Below, piece after piece: positions 15,451 to 25,064 of a stretch of DNA of 64,000 nt (positions within the stretch are counted from its first letter, which is position 1; each line of letters begins with the position of its first letter). The stretch comes from Motiliproteus sp047633175 (GTDB taxonomy: Bacteria > Pseudomonadota > Gammaproteobacteria > Pseudomonadales > Balneatricaceae). The position numbers and the translations under genes were made by a program. The DNA is taken from NCBI GenBank assembly GCA_047633175.1, contig JBLIEQ010000018.1:1-64000 (forward strand), written 5' to 3'. The notes beneath the pieces were generated by a model that saw nothing but the letters and a program-made list of their open reading frames with translations, did not search any database and had not been told where the DNA came from.

Positions 15451-16386
15451 ATGAGCGATCAATTCAAACATAAGAGCGTACTGCTGGATGAGGCGGTCGA
15501 GCTGCTGATAACCGATCCCTCGGGCAGCTATGTCGACGGTACCTTCGGCCGGGGTGGTCATTCGCGGGTGATCCTGTCACAGCTGGGTGCTGAGGGCCGG
15601 TTACTGGGGTTCGATAAGGATCCTCAGGCGATCGCCGTAGCAGAAGAGTTACAGCAGCAGGATGCGCGCTTCGAGACGATTCACGGCTCCTTTGCCGAGC
15701 TGCAACACCAGCTGGAACAGCGCGGCCTGATGGGCAAGTTAGATGGCATCCTGTTGGATCTGGGAGTCTCTTCGCCGCAGCTGGACGACCCGGAGCGCGG
15801 CTTTAGTTTCTTGAATGATGGGCCGCTGGATATGCGGATGAACACCCAGGCTGGGGAGAGTGCGGCGCAATGGATCGCGCGAGCCCCTGAGAAAGAGATC
15901 GCCGATGTAATGTACCTGTATGGCGAAGAGCGGTTTTCAAGGCGCATCGCCAAGGCCATTGTCGCCGAGCGCCTGAAAGAGCCGATAACGACGACCGCGC
16001 GTCTGGCGGAGATCGTGAAGGTAGCAAATCCAAAATGGGAGCGGGGTAAGAACCCGGCGACCCGGGCGTTTCAGGGCATACGTATCTTTGTAAACAGCGA
16101 GCTGGATGATCTGACCACCTGTCTCGAACAGGCGCTGGAGGGGCTCAGTGTGGGTGGCAGGCTGGTCGTGATCAGCTTTCACTCACTCGAAGATCGGATC
16201 GTTAAGCGCTTTATTCGCAAGCATGTCCTTGGCGACGAGATGCCGCTGGGTCTGCCGATCCCTCAGTCGGAGCTTAACCAGCGGTTGAAGGCGATAGGTA
16301 AGGCGCGCAAGGCCAGTGATGAGGAAGTGCAGGCCAACGTCCGGTCGCGCAGCGCCATTATGCGTATCGCGGAAAAGTTGGCGTAG
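15451..16386 (+). CDS. rsmH: 16S rRNA (cytosine1402-N4)-methyltransferase
   Basis: SAM-dependent methyltransferase (old name MraW) that makes N4-methylcytosine at 16S position 1402. The 311-residue protein has YVDGTFGRGGHSRVIL (SAM site), GFDKDPQAI, GILLDLGVSSPQLDDPERGFSF and the C-terminal VISFHSLEDRIVKRF block. Length and order are normal. Confidence 0.96.
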   Translation: MSDQFKHKSVLLDEAVELLITDPSGSYVDGTFGRGGHSRVILSQLGAEGRLLGFDKDPQAIAVAEELQQQDARFETIHGSFAELQHQLEQRGLMGKLDGILLDLGVSSPQLDDPERGFSFLNDGPLDMRMNTQAGESAAQWIARAPEKEIADVMYLYGEERFSRRIAKAIVAERLKEPITTTARLAEIVKVANPKWERGKNPATRAFQGIRIFVNSELDDLTTCLEQALEGLSVGGRLVVISFHSLEDRIVKRFIRKHVLGDEMPLGLPIPQSELNQRLKAIGKARKASDEEVQANVRSRSAIMRIAEKLA

Positions 16387-16389
16387 CCG

Positions 16390-16719
16390 ATGATGATCAA
16401 GCGCATAGCGGCCCTTATAGGTGACCTAGGTGCACAGGCTAAAAGCCTTAGTATCTCGTTGCAGGCGCTGGTGCTGGCGTTGGTGTTTATCGCCTTTATT
16501 GTCAGCGCGCTGACGGTGATCTACAGCGCCTTTCTCTACCGTCAGGGTTTTAATACCCATCAGCAGCTGTTCCAACAGCGTGATGCCCTGGATGTCGAGT
16601 GGGGGCAGCTGCTGCTTGAGCAGAGCGCATTAGCGGCGCACAGCAGGGTCGAGAAGATGGCCATTGAACAGTTGGATATGTATGTGCCCTCACCTGATGA
16701 AATCGTGGTGGTTCGTTAG
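16390..16719 (+). CDS. ftsL: Cell division protein FtsL
   Basis: Small bitopic divisome protein that works with FtsB and FtsQ. At 109 residues it has a short cytoplasmic part, one membrane helix (about 24-46) and a periplasmic coiled coil with leucine heptads. Sequence conservation is low in this family; position between rsmH and ftsI makes the call. It ends directly before the ftsI start. The first two codons are both ATG, so the start could be 16390 or 16393. Confidence 0.9.
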   Translation: MMIKRIAALIGDLGAQAKSLSISLQALVLALVFIAFIVSALTVIYSAFLYRQGFNTHQQLFQQRDALDVEWGQLLLEQSALAAHSRVEKMAIEQLDMYVPSPDEIVVVR

Positions 16720-18429
16720 ATGATGCCCTCAAGCGCATCACCCTCCTATACGGGGCGGTTTCGGCTGATGCTGCTGATGCTGTCGGTGCTGGCATTGCTG
16801 GTGGCTGCGAAGATCGTCTATCTGCATCTGTTCGAGAATGAGTTTCTAAAAGGCCAGGGGGATGCCCGGAGCCTAAGAGTGGTAAGCATCCCCGGGCATC
16901 GGGGGATGATCCTTGACCGTAATGGCGAGCCACTGGCCGTCAGTGCGCCGGTAGAGAGTATCTGGTTTGATCCACGGGAGTTTGTCGCCGATGATGCGCA
17001 GTTGCCTGTGTTGGCCGGGGCGTTGGATATGTCCACAGCCCGGCTGCAGCGGCTGATAAAGGCTAGTGCGGGGAAAAAGTTTGTCTATCTCAATCGCCAG
17101 ATGGCGCCCACGGATGCCGAGCAGGTGGTGGCGTTGGGGATTTCCGGTGTCTATAGTCAGAGTGAATATAAGCGTTACTACCCGGCGGCAGAGGTCGCGA
17201 CCCATCTGGTAGGCTTTACCAATGTCGATGGTGCCGGTCAGGAGGGGATGGAGCTGGCGTATGATGAGTGGCTTCGAGGCGCCGAGGGTAGCAAGCGGGT
17301 CCTGAAAGACCGGCTGGGTCGTACCATTAAAGATATTGAAGATCTGACTAAGGCCAATCCCGGTGATGACCTGACCCTGAGCATCGATCTGCGGATTCAG
17401 TATCTGGCCTACCGTGAGCTTAAGGCAGCGGTACAGCAGCATAGAGCCCGGTCGGGTTCGGCGGTGGTTCTGGATGTCGCTACCGGTGAGGTGCTGGCAA
17501 TGGTGAATCAGCCCTCCTACAACCCTAATGATCGTAGCGTGCTGGAGGTGTCTCATCTTCGAAACCGGGCCACGACCGATACCTTCGAACCCGGCTCGAC
17601 CATGAAGCCGCTAACGATTGCCGCGGCGATGGCCAGTGGAAAATATACAGCGGACAGCGAGATCGATACCTCCCCGGGTTATCTTCGAGTGAAAGGCAAC
17701 ACCATTCGTGATCATAAAAATTACGGGGTGCTGGATCTGAGTCATATCATCAGTAAGTCCAGCAACGTCGGTGCCAGCAAGCTGGCGCTGAGCCTGGAAC
17801 CGGATGCGATTCGCAACATGTTTTCTAATGCCGGACTCGGTCGAGTAACCGGGAGCGGGTTTCCCGGTGAGCGGGTCGGTAAGTTGCCTTATGTGCCGGC
17901 AAAGCGGCTGGTGGAGCGGGTAACGATGTCCTACGGCTACGGGTTAGCGGTGACCCCGCTACAGCTGGCACAGGCGTATATGGCGTTTGGCGGCGGCGGC
18001 GTTCGCCGTGATCTGTCGCTGCTTAAGACGGCAAAGCCGATGCCGGGCGAGCGCATTATGCCTGAGCCCGTTGCCCGTCAGATCCTGGATATGATGGAGC
18101 AGGTGACCCTCAAGGGTGGCACGGGCAGCCGAGCCCAGGTGCCTGCGTTCCGAGTGGGAGGCAAGACAGGGACCGTGCATAAGGTCGGGTCCGATGGCTA
18201 CGAAGACGACCAGTATGTGGCGATTTTTGCGGGTATCGCACCGATTCAGGATCCTCGTTTTGTCGCTATCGTGGTCGTCGATGAACCCAGGGGCCAACAG
18301 TATTATGGCGGCGAAGTGGCTGCCCCGGTGTTCTCGCGCATTATGGCCGGTACCCTGAGACTGATGAACGTCGCACCGGACAAGTTAGGCTTGCCAGTGG
18401 ATCAACAGCTAGCCTGGAAGACCCCATGA
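16720..18429 (+). CDS. ftsI: Septal peptidoglycan transpeptidase FtsI (PBP3)
   Basis: Division-specific class B penicillin-binding protein. The 569-residue protein has an N-terminal membrane anchor (about 12-30), the pedestal motif GHRGMILDRNGEPLAVS, the active-site Ser293 in STMK, the SSN motif and the KTGT motif. The C-terminal extension is short. Its last bases overlap the murE start (ATGA). Confidence 0.97.
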   Translation: MMPSSASPSYTGRFRLMLLMLSVLALLVAAKIVYLHLFENEFLKGQGDARSLRVVSIPGHRGMILDRNGEPLAVSAPVESIWFDPREFVADDAQLPVLAGALDMSTARLQRLIKASAGKKFVYLNRQMAPTDAEQVVALGISGVYSQSEYKRYYPAAEVATHLVGFTNVDGAGQEGMELAYDEWLRGAEGSKRVLKDRLGRTIKDIEDLTKANPGDDLTLSIDLRIQYLAYRELKAAVQQHRARSGSAVVLDVATGEVLAMVNQPSYNPNDRSVLEVSHLRNRATTDTFEPGSTMKPLTIAAAMASGKYTADSEIDTSPGYLRVKGNTIRDHKNYGVLDLSHIISKSSNVGASKLALSLEPDAIRNMFSNAGLGRVTGSGFPGERVGKLPYVPAKRLVERVTMSYGYGLAVTPLQLAQAYMAFGGGGVRRDLSLLKTAKPMPGERIMPEPVARQILDMMEQVTLKGGTGSRAQVPAFRVGGKTGTVHKVGSDGYEDDQYVAIFAGIAPIQDPRFVAIVVVDEPRGQQYYGGEVAAPVFSRIMAGTLRLMNVAPDKLGLPVDQQLAWKTP

Positions 18430-19973
18430 CCCCTGACTATACGATGACATTGCAGGCGCTGTTTCCAAACAGTAACCTGCCGCCGGGGAGCGCCTTACAA
18501 CAGGTTACAGGGATTAGTAACGACAGCCGCCGCATTCAGGGCGGCGATCTGTTTCTGGCCTGCCCCGGAGGCTCACAGGGTCCGAACAACCAGGACGGCG
18601 GCCGGTATATAGAAGCTGCGATTGCCAGCGGGGCGGTCGCGATCGCCTGTGAGGAGGGTTCTGGCACTGGGTTTGGTTCAGACCCTTGCTCTAGTAAGGA
18701 AAGCGGGGCGCGGGCTCTGACGGTGCCGGTGATCGAGGTTAAAGATATTGCTCGGCGTCAGGCCGAACTGGCCAGCCGCTTTTATCGGCAGCCTAGCCAG
18801 GCGCTGCAGATGATCGGGATTACCGGCACGAATGGTAAGACCTCCTGCAGCCATTTTATTGCCCAGGCGCTGACAGGGCTGGGCCGAAAAACGGCGCTGA
18901 TCGGCACCACCGGCAACGGTTTTGCCGGGGCCCTGGAAACGACGACACATACCACCCCGAATGCGGTGCGGTTGCAGCAGTTACTGGCGCGTTTTAGAGA
19001 TCAGGGCGCGGAGGCGGTGGCGATGGAGGCCTCGTCGCACGCGTTGGACCAGCAGCGGGTGGCAGAGATCGCGTTCGATCTGGCGGTCTTTACCAACCTG
19101 AGTCGCGATCATCTCGATTACCACGGTTCCATGGAGACCTACGCAGAGGTCAAGGCGCGGCTGTTTCTGGACACCGGCATCACGCAGGCGGTGATCAATA
19201 CCGATGACGCCTTTGGGCGACAGCTGTTGCAGCGTCTGCCGGCATCGGTGGATGCGATCGCTATCGGTGAGCAGTTACAGCCGGGCACCCGGCAGCTGCA
19301 AATTCTGCGCAGCCGCCTGCATAGCGGTGGTATCGAGGCGACTATCGCCTCTCCCTGGGGTGAACTGCAAATCAGCACTGCGCTGCTGGGCTATTTTAAT
19401 CTTTATAACCTGCTCAGCGCCCTGGGTGTGTTGTTGCTGGGTGGCGTTGAATCAGGGGCTGCGGTTGCGGTGCTCAATCAATTAGAGGGCGTCGAAGGTC
19501 GAATGCAAGCCTTCAAAAAAGATAATAAGCCGCTGCTAGTGGTGGATTATGCGCATACGCCTGATGCCCTGGATAAAGCACTGGCCTCGTTGCGTGAGCA
19601 TTGTGACGGACAGCTCTGGTGTCTGTTTGGTTGTGGCGGCGACCGTGATCGCGGCAAGCGTCCGCTGATGGCGCAGGTGGCGGAACTGCGCGCCGATCGT
19701 CTGGTGATCAGCAGCGATAATCCACGATCGGAAGAGCCCGAGGCCATTATTGACGAACTGATGGCCGGGCTGAAATGGCCCGCCAGGGCACTGCGTCAGG
19801 CAGACCGGCGTCTGGCGATCGAAACGGTTATCGCTCAGGCGGCCCCTGGGGATGTCGTGCTGATAGCCGGCAAGGGGCATGAGGCCTATCAAGAGATTAA
19901 AGGGGTGCGTTACCCCTGCAGTGATATAGAAATTGTACGCGGGTGTCTGGGGGCTGTTGATGCTGTCTACTAA
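18426..19973 (+). CDS. murE: UDP-MurNAc-tripeptide synthetase (meso-DAP adding)
   Basis: Adds meso-diaminopimelate to UDP-MurNAc-L-Ala-D-Glu. The 515-residue protein has the ATP motif GITGTNGKTS and the DAP-specificity motif DNPRSEEP near the C terminus. Compared with the family there is a low-complexity insertion of about 20 residues (roughly 76-97, Gly/Ser-rich) in the N-terminal UDP-binding domain. It overlaps ftsI by 4 nt and murF by 14 nt. Confidence 0.95.
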   Translation: MTPDYTMTLQALFPNSNLPPGSALQQVTGISNDSRRIQGGDLFLACPGGSQGPNNQDGGRYIEAAIASGAVAIACEEGSGTGFGSDPCSSKESGARALTVPVIEVKDIARRQAELASRFYRQPSQALQMIGITGTNGKTSCSHFIAQALTGLGRKTALIGTTGNGFAGALETTTHTTPNAVRLQQLLARFRDQGAEAVAMEASSHALDQQRVAEIAFDLAVFTNLSRDHLDYHGSMETYAEVKARLFLDTGITQAVINTDDAFGRQLLQRLPASVDAIAIGEQLQPGTRQLQILRSRLHSGGIEATIASPWGELQISTALLGYFNLYNLLSALGVLLLGGVESGAAVAVLNQLEGVEGRMQAFKKDNKPLLVVDYAHTPDALDKALASLREHCDGQLWCLFGCGGDRDRGKRPLMAQVAELRADRLVISSDNPRSEEPEAIIDELMAGLKWPARALRQADRRLAIETVIAQAAPGDVVLIAGKGHEAYQEIKGVRYPCSDIEIVRGCLGAVDAVY

Positions 19974-21360
19974 GGGGATGCTGACTCACTGGACGTTACC
20001 GCAGCTGCAAGAGCCTCTCCAGGCGCTCAGTCTGCACGGCGGTTCTGACGCCGATGCTGCGGTTGAGATTCAAGCCATAGGTACCGATACCCGGAGCCTT
20101 AAAGCGGGTGATCTGTTTGTGGCGCTGAAGGGTCCCAATTTTAACGGTGATCTGTTTGTAGCGCAGGCGCAAGCAGCGGGAGCCGTTGCAGCCATCGTCA
20201 CCGAGTTGCAGCCGGTCGATCTGCCGCAGCTGGTGGTTAAGGATACTCGGATCGCCCTGGGGCAGCTGGCAAAGTTGCATCGTCAAGCCTTTAGCGGCCC
20301 TGTGGTCGCGATCACCGGCAGCAGCGGCAAGACCAGCGTCAAAGAGATGCTGGCGCGGGTGCTGGGGCAGCAAGCCCCGGTGCTGGCGACCCGCGGCAAT
20401 CTGAATAACGACCTGGGCGCGCCTCTGACGCTGCTAGCGCTAAAGCCTGAACACCGCTATGCGGTGGTCGAATTGGGTGCCAGCGCGCGGGGTGAGATCG
20501 CCTACACTACGGCCCTGACCCAACCGGATATCGCCATCCTGACGAATGCGGCGGCGGCCCATCTCGACGGTTTCGGCAGCCTGCAGGGCGTGGTCGAAGC
20601 CAAGAGCGAGATTTTCACCGGGCTAAAGCCCGATGGGGTGGCGGTCGTCAATCTGGATGATCCCCATTGCGGGTATTGGCTGGATCAGCTTGAGGGCCGC
20701 AAGCTGCGGACCTTCAGCCTGGACTCCCGGCTGGCCGATCTGTTTGCCAGCGATCTGGAAACCGGCGCCGACGGTTGCTGCCGTTTCCAGTTGCACAGCC
20801 ATGCGGGCCAGGTTGAGGTCTGCTTACAGGTGTTAGGGCTGCATATGGTCGCCAATGCGTTAGCCGCGGCGACGGCAGCCGATGTGCTGGACTTTAGTCT
20901 GGAACAGATCTGCCGGGGCTTAGAGTCCTATCAGGGCGTGTCCGGTCGTTTGGCGGCTATGCCCGGGCGCCAGGGTGCACAGATCATCGATGACAGCTAT
21001 AACGCCAATCCGGAATCGGTCAGGGCGGCGATCCGCGTGCTGGCATCACTGCCGGGTAAGCGGGTGCTGGTTCTGGGTGAGATGGCCGAACTTGGATCGG
21101 AGGCCGCCAGCCTGCACGCCGAGCTGGGTCGCTTCGCGTTCGAAATGCAGCTCGATGATATTTATACCGTGGGCGCACTCGCCGCGTATACCGGCCAGGT
21201 ATTTGCGCAATTAAAGCAGCAGGAGGCTCAGATTTTCGACGATAAGCAGACGTTACTGGCCGTGTTGGCACCGAGACTCGATGCCGATACCTCAGTATTA
21301 ATCAAAGGCTCGCGCAGTGCCGCGATGGAAGAGGTCGTCAGCGGCCTTACATACGGGTGA
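19960..21360 (+). CDS. murF: UDP-MurNAc-pentapeptide synthetase
   Basis: Adds D-Ala-D-Ala to the tripeptide precursor. The motifs GSSGKTSVKEML (ATP) and DDSYNANPESV are intact. The start is chosen at ATG 19960 (GGGGG 6 nt upstream), which overlaps the end of murE and gives 466 residues. ATG 19978 is a possible alternative, though its only GGGG abuts the codon. An earlier in-frame ATG at 19933 is less likely. Confidence 0.94.
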   Translation: MLSTKGMLTHWTLPQLQEPLQALSLHGGSDADAAVEIQAIGTDTRSLKAGDLFVALKGPNFNGDLFVAQAQAAGAVAAIVTELQPVDLPQLVVKDTRIALGQLAKLHRQAFSGPVVAITGSSGKTSVKEMLARVLGQQAPVLATRGNLNNDLGAPLTLLALKPEHRYAVVELGASARGEIAYTTALTQPDIAILTNAAAAHLDGFGSLQGVVEAKSEIFTGLKPDGVAVVNLDDPHCGYWLDQLEGRKLRTFSLDSRLADLFASDLETGADGCCRFQLHSHAGQVEVCLQVLGLHMVANALAAATAADVLDFSLEQICRGLESYQGVSGRLAAMPGRQGAQIIDDSYNANPESVRAAIRVLASLPGKRVLVLGEMAELGSEAASLHAELGRFAFEMQLDDIYTVGALAAYTGQVFAQLKQQEAQIFDDKQTLLAVLAPRLDADTSVLIKGSRSAAMEEVVSGLTYG

Positions 21361-21367
21361 TCGACAG

Positions 21368-22450
21368 ATGTTGTTAATATTATCGGACCTGCTCTCGGAC
21401 TATATCAGCGGGTTTTCAGTCTTTCAGTACCTGACCCTGAGGGCGATCCTAAGTGTACTGACGGCGCTGGCGATCTCGGTGCTGTTTGGGCCGCTGATGA
21501 TTCGTAAACTGCAACACTATCAAATCGGCCAGTCGGTACGCGATGACGGCCCCCAGAGCCACCTCAGTAAAGCGGGGACGCCGACGATGGGCGGTGCCCT
21601 GATCCTGATCGCGATCGCGATCAGCACCCTGTTGTGGAGTGACCTGAGTAATCGCTATGTGTGGATCTCGTTGCTGGTGACCCTGGTTTTCGGTGCGATC
21701 GGCTGGGTGGATGATTATCGCAAGGTGGTGGAAAAGGACTCACGGGGATTGCCGGCGCGCTGGAAATACCTATGGCAGTCGGTCGCAGGCGCAGGTGCGG
21801 CCATAGCCCTGTATATGACCGCGACCAGCCCGGTTGAGACGCAGCTGATCGTACCCTTTTTTAAGAGCGTCTCGATCGAGATGGGGCTGGGATTTATCCT
21901 GTTTACCTATTTTGTGATCGTTGGAACCTCCAATGCCGTCAACCTGACCGATGGTCTGGACGGGTTGGCGATCATGCCGACGGTTCTGGTGGCGGGTGCG
22001 CTGGCGATATTCTGCTATCTGAGCGGTAATATCAAGTTCGCCGAGTATCTGCAGATCCCCTATGTCGCAGGCTCTGGTGAGTTGATTATCTTCTGCGGCT
22101 CGATCGTCGGGGCAGGCCTGGGTTTTCTGTGGTTTAACACCTACCCGGCCCAGGTCTTTATGGGTGATGTGGGTGCTCTGGCGCTGGGGGCTGCGCTCGG
22201 TGTCGTGGCGGTGATCGTGCGTCAGGAGCTGGTGCTGGTGATTATGGGCGGGGTCTTTGTGATGGAGACGGTGTCGGTCATCCTGCAGGTCGGCTCATTT
22301 AAACTCACCGGTCGGCGGATCTTTCGTATGGCACCGATCCATCATCATTTTGAACTCAAAGGCTGGCCCGAGCCGCGCGTGATCGTACGCTTCTGGATCA
22401 TCACCGTTATCCTGGTGTTGATCGGGCTGGCCTCGTTGAAGATAAGGTAG
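21368..22450 (+). CDS. mraY: Phospho-MurNAc-pentapeptide translocase MraY
   Basis: Inner-membrane enzyme that makes lipid I. From ATG 21368 it has 360 residues, the same as E. coli MraY, with about ten membrane helices. It has GTPTMGG, the Asp-rich GWVDDYRK motif, NLTDGLDGLA and the histidine motif MAPIHHHFEL. The longer in-frame start at 21317 lies inside murF and is rejected. Confidence 0.96.
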   Translation: MLLILSDLLSDYISGFSVFQYLTLRAILSVLTALAISVLFGPLMIRKLQHYQIGQSVRDDGPQSHLSKAGTPTMGGALILIAIAISTLLWSDLSNRYVWISLLVTLVFGAIGWVDDYRKVVEKDSRGLPARWKYLWQSVAGAGAAIALYMTATSPVETQLIVPFFKSVSIEMGLGFILFTYFVIVGTSNAVNLTDGLDGLAIMPTVLVAGALAIFCYLSGNIKFAEYLQIPYVAGSGELIIFCGSIVGAGLGFLWFNTYPAQVFMGDVGALALGAALGVVAVIVRQELVLVIMGGVFVMETVSVILQVGSFKLTGRRIFRMAPIHHHFELKGWPEPRVIVRFWIITVILVLIGLASLKIR

Positions 22451-22458
22451 AGCGCCCT

Positions 22459-23832
22459 ATGCAATTGATCGGCAGCGATACATTCAGCATCATTATAGGT
22501 CTGGGCAAGACCGGGTTCTCCTGCGCCCGGTTTCTGACCGCCCAGGGCAAAGCCTTCGCCGTCGCCGATACTCGGGAAACCCCTTTGAACCTGGCCGCAT
22601 TCCAGCAGCAGTATCCGGCAGTACCGCTGCGCTGCGGCCCGCTCGATAGCGACTGGTTGATGGCTGCTGACCGGTTGCTGGTCAGCCCCGGCGTGTCGCG
22701 CAATAATCCGGCTATCGTTGCCGCCGAAGAGGCAGGGGTCGAGATTCTCGGGGATATAGACCTGTTCTGTCAGGCCGTGCGTGCGCCTGTTATCGCGATC
22801 ACTGGATCCAACGCCAAGAGCACCGTAACGACTCTGGTAGGTCAGATGGCCATGGATGCCGGGATCGAGGCAGGGGTGGGCGGCAATCTGGGTACGCCGG
22901 TGCTGGATCTGCTGCTCGAGGGTGAAAAAGCACTTTACGTGTTGGAGTTATCAAGTTTTCAACTGGAGACCACCGCGTTGCTGCAGGCGGCAGCGGCGAC
23001 GGTGCTTAATATCACCCCGGATCATATGGACCGTTACCCCAATTTGGGGGCTTACCATAGCGCCAAGCAGCGCATTTATCGCAATTGTTTACACGCGGTC
23101 TATAACGCCGACGACCTGCTGACCCAACCCCTGCTGTCGGATGCCATTCCTCAGGTCAGCTTCAGAGTGGGAACCCCCAATTTAAAGCAGTTTGGCCTGT
23201 TGCAGCACGAGGGCGAGCTCTGCCTGGCCAAAGGCTTAACTCCCCTGATGCCGGTCAGCCAGATGCGGCTCAAGGGTAGCCATAACCAGGCTAATGCGCT
23301 GGCCGCCCTGGCGCTGGGTGATGCGGTGGGCTTGCCGATGGCGTCGATGCTGCAGAGCCTGCAGCATTTCGGCGGCCTGGAGCACCGTTGCCAGTGGGTG
23401 CGTGAGCTAGATGGCGTGGCCTACTATAACGACTCCAAAGGTACCAATGTGGGGGCGACGCTGGCGGCCATCAGCGGTCTGGGTGCGGAACTGCGCGGCA
23501 AGCTGATTCTGATCGCCGGTGGCGAAGGCAAGGGTGCGGACTTCAGCGCCCTGGCCGAGCCGATGGGGCGCTGGGGTGCGCAGGCTATGTTGATCGGTGA
23601 GGATGCCCGGATGATCGCGAGCGCACTCGAAGAACACTGCCCGTGCGAGACTCAGGAATCCTTGGAGAGTGCAGTCAAGGCGGCGCAGCAGCGGGCACAG
23701 CCCGGCGATCTGGTCTTGCTGTCACCGGCCTGCGCCAGCTTTGATATGTTTACAGATTTTGAGCAGCGCGGGCGCTGTTTTATCGAGGCGGTCGAGGCCC
23801 TGGTTCCGGCAGCTGAGCGGGGGGCCGTATGA
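22459..23832 (+). CDS. murD: UDP-MurNAc-L-alanine:D-glutamate ligase
   Basis: Adds D-Glu to UDP-MurNAc-L-Ala. The 457-residue protein has the ATP motif as GSNAKSTVTTL, an N-A-K variant also usual in Pseudomonas MurD. It also has the NITPDHMDRY and YYNDSKGTNVGAT motifs. It overlaps ftsW by ATGA. Confidence 0.95.
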   Translation: MQLIGSDTFSIIIGLGKTGFSCARFLTAQGKAFAVADTRETPLNLAAFQQQYPAVPLRCGPLDSDWLMAADRLLVSPGVSRNNPAIVAAEEAGVEILGDIDLFCQAVRAPVIAITGSNAKSTVTTLVGQMAMDAGIEAGVGGNLGTPVLDLLLEGEKALYVLELSSFQLETTALLQAAAATVLNITPDHMDRYPNLGAYHSAKQRIYRNCLHAVYNADDLLTQPLLSDAIPQVSFRVGTPNLKQFGLLQHEGELCLAKGLTPLMPVSQMRLKGSHNQANALAALALGDAVGLPMASMLQSLQHFGGLEHRCQWVRELDGVAYYNDSKGTNVGATLAAISGLGAELRGKLILIAGGEGKGADFSALAEPMGRWGAQAMLIGEDARMIASALEEHCPCETQESLESAVKAAQQRAQPGDLVLLSPACASFDMFTDFEQRGRCFIEAVEALVPAAERGAV

Positions 23833-25064
23833 AACTCGCGACCCTCGTTCGCTGGCCTAGCCGCTGGTGGCGCAAACCGGATTTTGTTGCCCGCGGTCGT
23901 GCCTATGACCCGTTGTTGTTGCTGAGCGCTCTGAGTCTGCTGGCGATCGGGATTCTGATGATCACCTCGGCCTCCATGGAGGTCTCCAACAGGGACTATG
24001 GTTCGCCCTTTTACCATGCGCTGAAGCATGGTCTGTTTATTTTGATTTCGTTGAGCGTTGCACTAGCGGTCTTTATGGTGCCGATGCGGTTCTGGCAGCA
24101 AACCGGGCACTGGTGGTTACTGCTGGGGTTTGTGCTGCTGGTGGTGGTGTTGATTCCGGGTATTGGCCATAAGGTGAATGGCTCAACGCGCTGGATCCGT
24201 GTCGGACCGATCAATCTTCAGACCTCGGAAATCGCTAAGTTCTGCATGATCCTCTATATGGGTGGCTATCTGGTCCGGCGCCTGGATGAGGTGCGGACTC
24301 AGTGGAGCGGTTTTCTTAAGCCTATGGGAGTGCTGAGCCTGTTTATCTGCCTGTTGCTGCTCGAACCGGACTTTGGCGCGGTGGTGATGCTGGGCGGCAT
24401 CGTGCTGGGTATGGTTTTTCTCAGTGGCATGGTGTTGTGGCAGTTTCTGCTGGTGGTCTTGGGGGCTATTGGGGCGGCGGTAATTATGGTGATCTCCTCT
24501 CCGTACCGCTGGGAGCGGGTGACCTCGTACTGGAACCCCTGGGCTGATCCCTTTGGTACGGGTTATCAGCTCTCTCAGGCACAGATTGCCTTTGGCCGTG
24601 GTGAGTGGTTTGGACAGGGGCTGGGGAATAGCGTCCAGAAACTGTTCTATCTACCGGAGGCGCATACCGATTTTGTGTTCTCGGTGCTGGCCGAAGAGCT
24701 GGGGTTGGTCGGTGCCCTGGGCGTGGTGCTGCTGTTTGCGCTGCTGGTGATACGGATCTTTTATATCGGCCGGCGCGCCGAAGAGCAGGGGCTGCGTTAT
24801 CACGCCTATATCGCCTACGGCATAGGCATCGTGTTTGCGGGTCAGGCGCTGATCAATATAGGCGTTAACGCCGGGGTGTTGCCGACCAAGGGGCTGACGT
24901 TGCCGCTGGTCAGCTACGGAGGCAGTAGTCTGCTGGTCTGTCTGTCGATGCTGGCGATGTTATCGCGCATTCAGCTCGAGCGCTATCGTCACGAGACTCA
25001 GCCTCAGCTCTCAACCGAACCCTCCACCAAACCCTCTATTAAGAGTAAAGGAGGGGCGGCATGA
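23829..25064 (+). CDS. ftsW: Septal peptidoglycan glycosyltransferase FtsW
   Basis: SEDS-family membrane polymerase that works with FtsI at the septum. The 411-residue protein has about ten membrane helices, the family motifs NGSTRWI, LLEPDFG and the PAEAHTDF-like PEAHTDFVFS, and a C-terminal GLTLPLVSYGGSS. A Ser/Thr/Pro/Gln-rich C-terminal tail follows. It overlaps murD and murG by ATGA. Confidence 0.96.
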   Translation: MKLATLVRWPSRWWRKPDFVARGRAYDPLLLLSALSLLAIGILMITSASMEVSNRDYGSPFYHALKHGLFILISLSVALAVFMVPMRFWQQTGHWWLLLGFVLLVVVLIPGIGHKVNGSTRWIRVGPINLQTSEIAKFCMILYMGGYLVRRLDEVRTQWSGFLKPMGVLSLFICLLLLEPDFGAVVMLGGIVLGMVFLSGMVLWQFLLVVLGAIGAAVIMVISSPYRWERVTSYWNPWADPFGTGYQLSQAQIAFGRGEWFGQGLGNSVQKLFYLPEAHTDFVFSVLAEELGLVGALGVVLLFALLVIRIFYIGRRAEEQGLRYHAYIAYGIGIVFAGQALINIGVNAGVLPTKGLTLPLVSYGGSSLLVCLSMLAMLSRIQLERYRHETQPQLSTEPSTKPSIKSKGGAA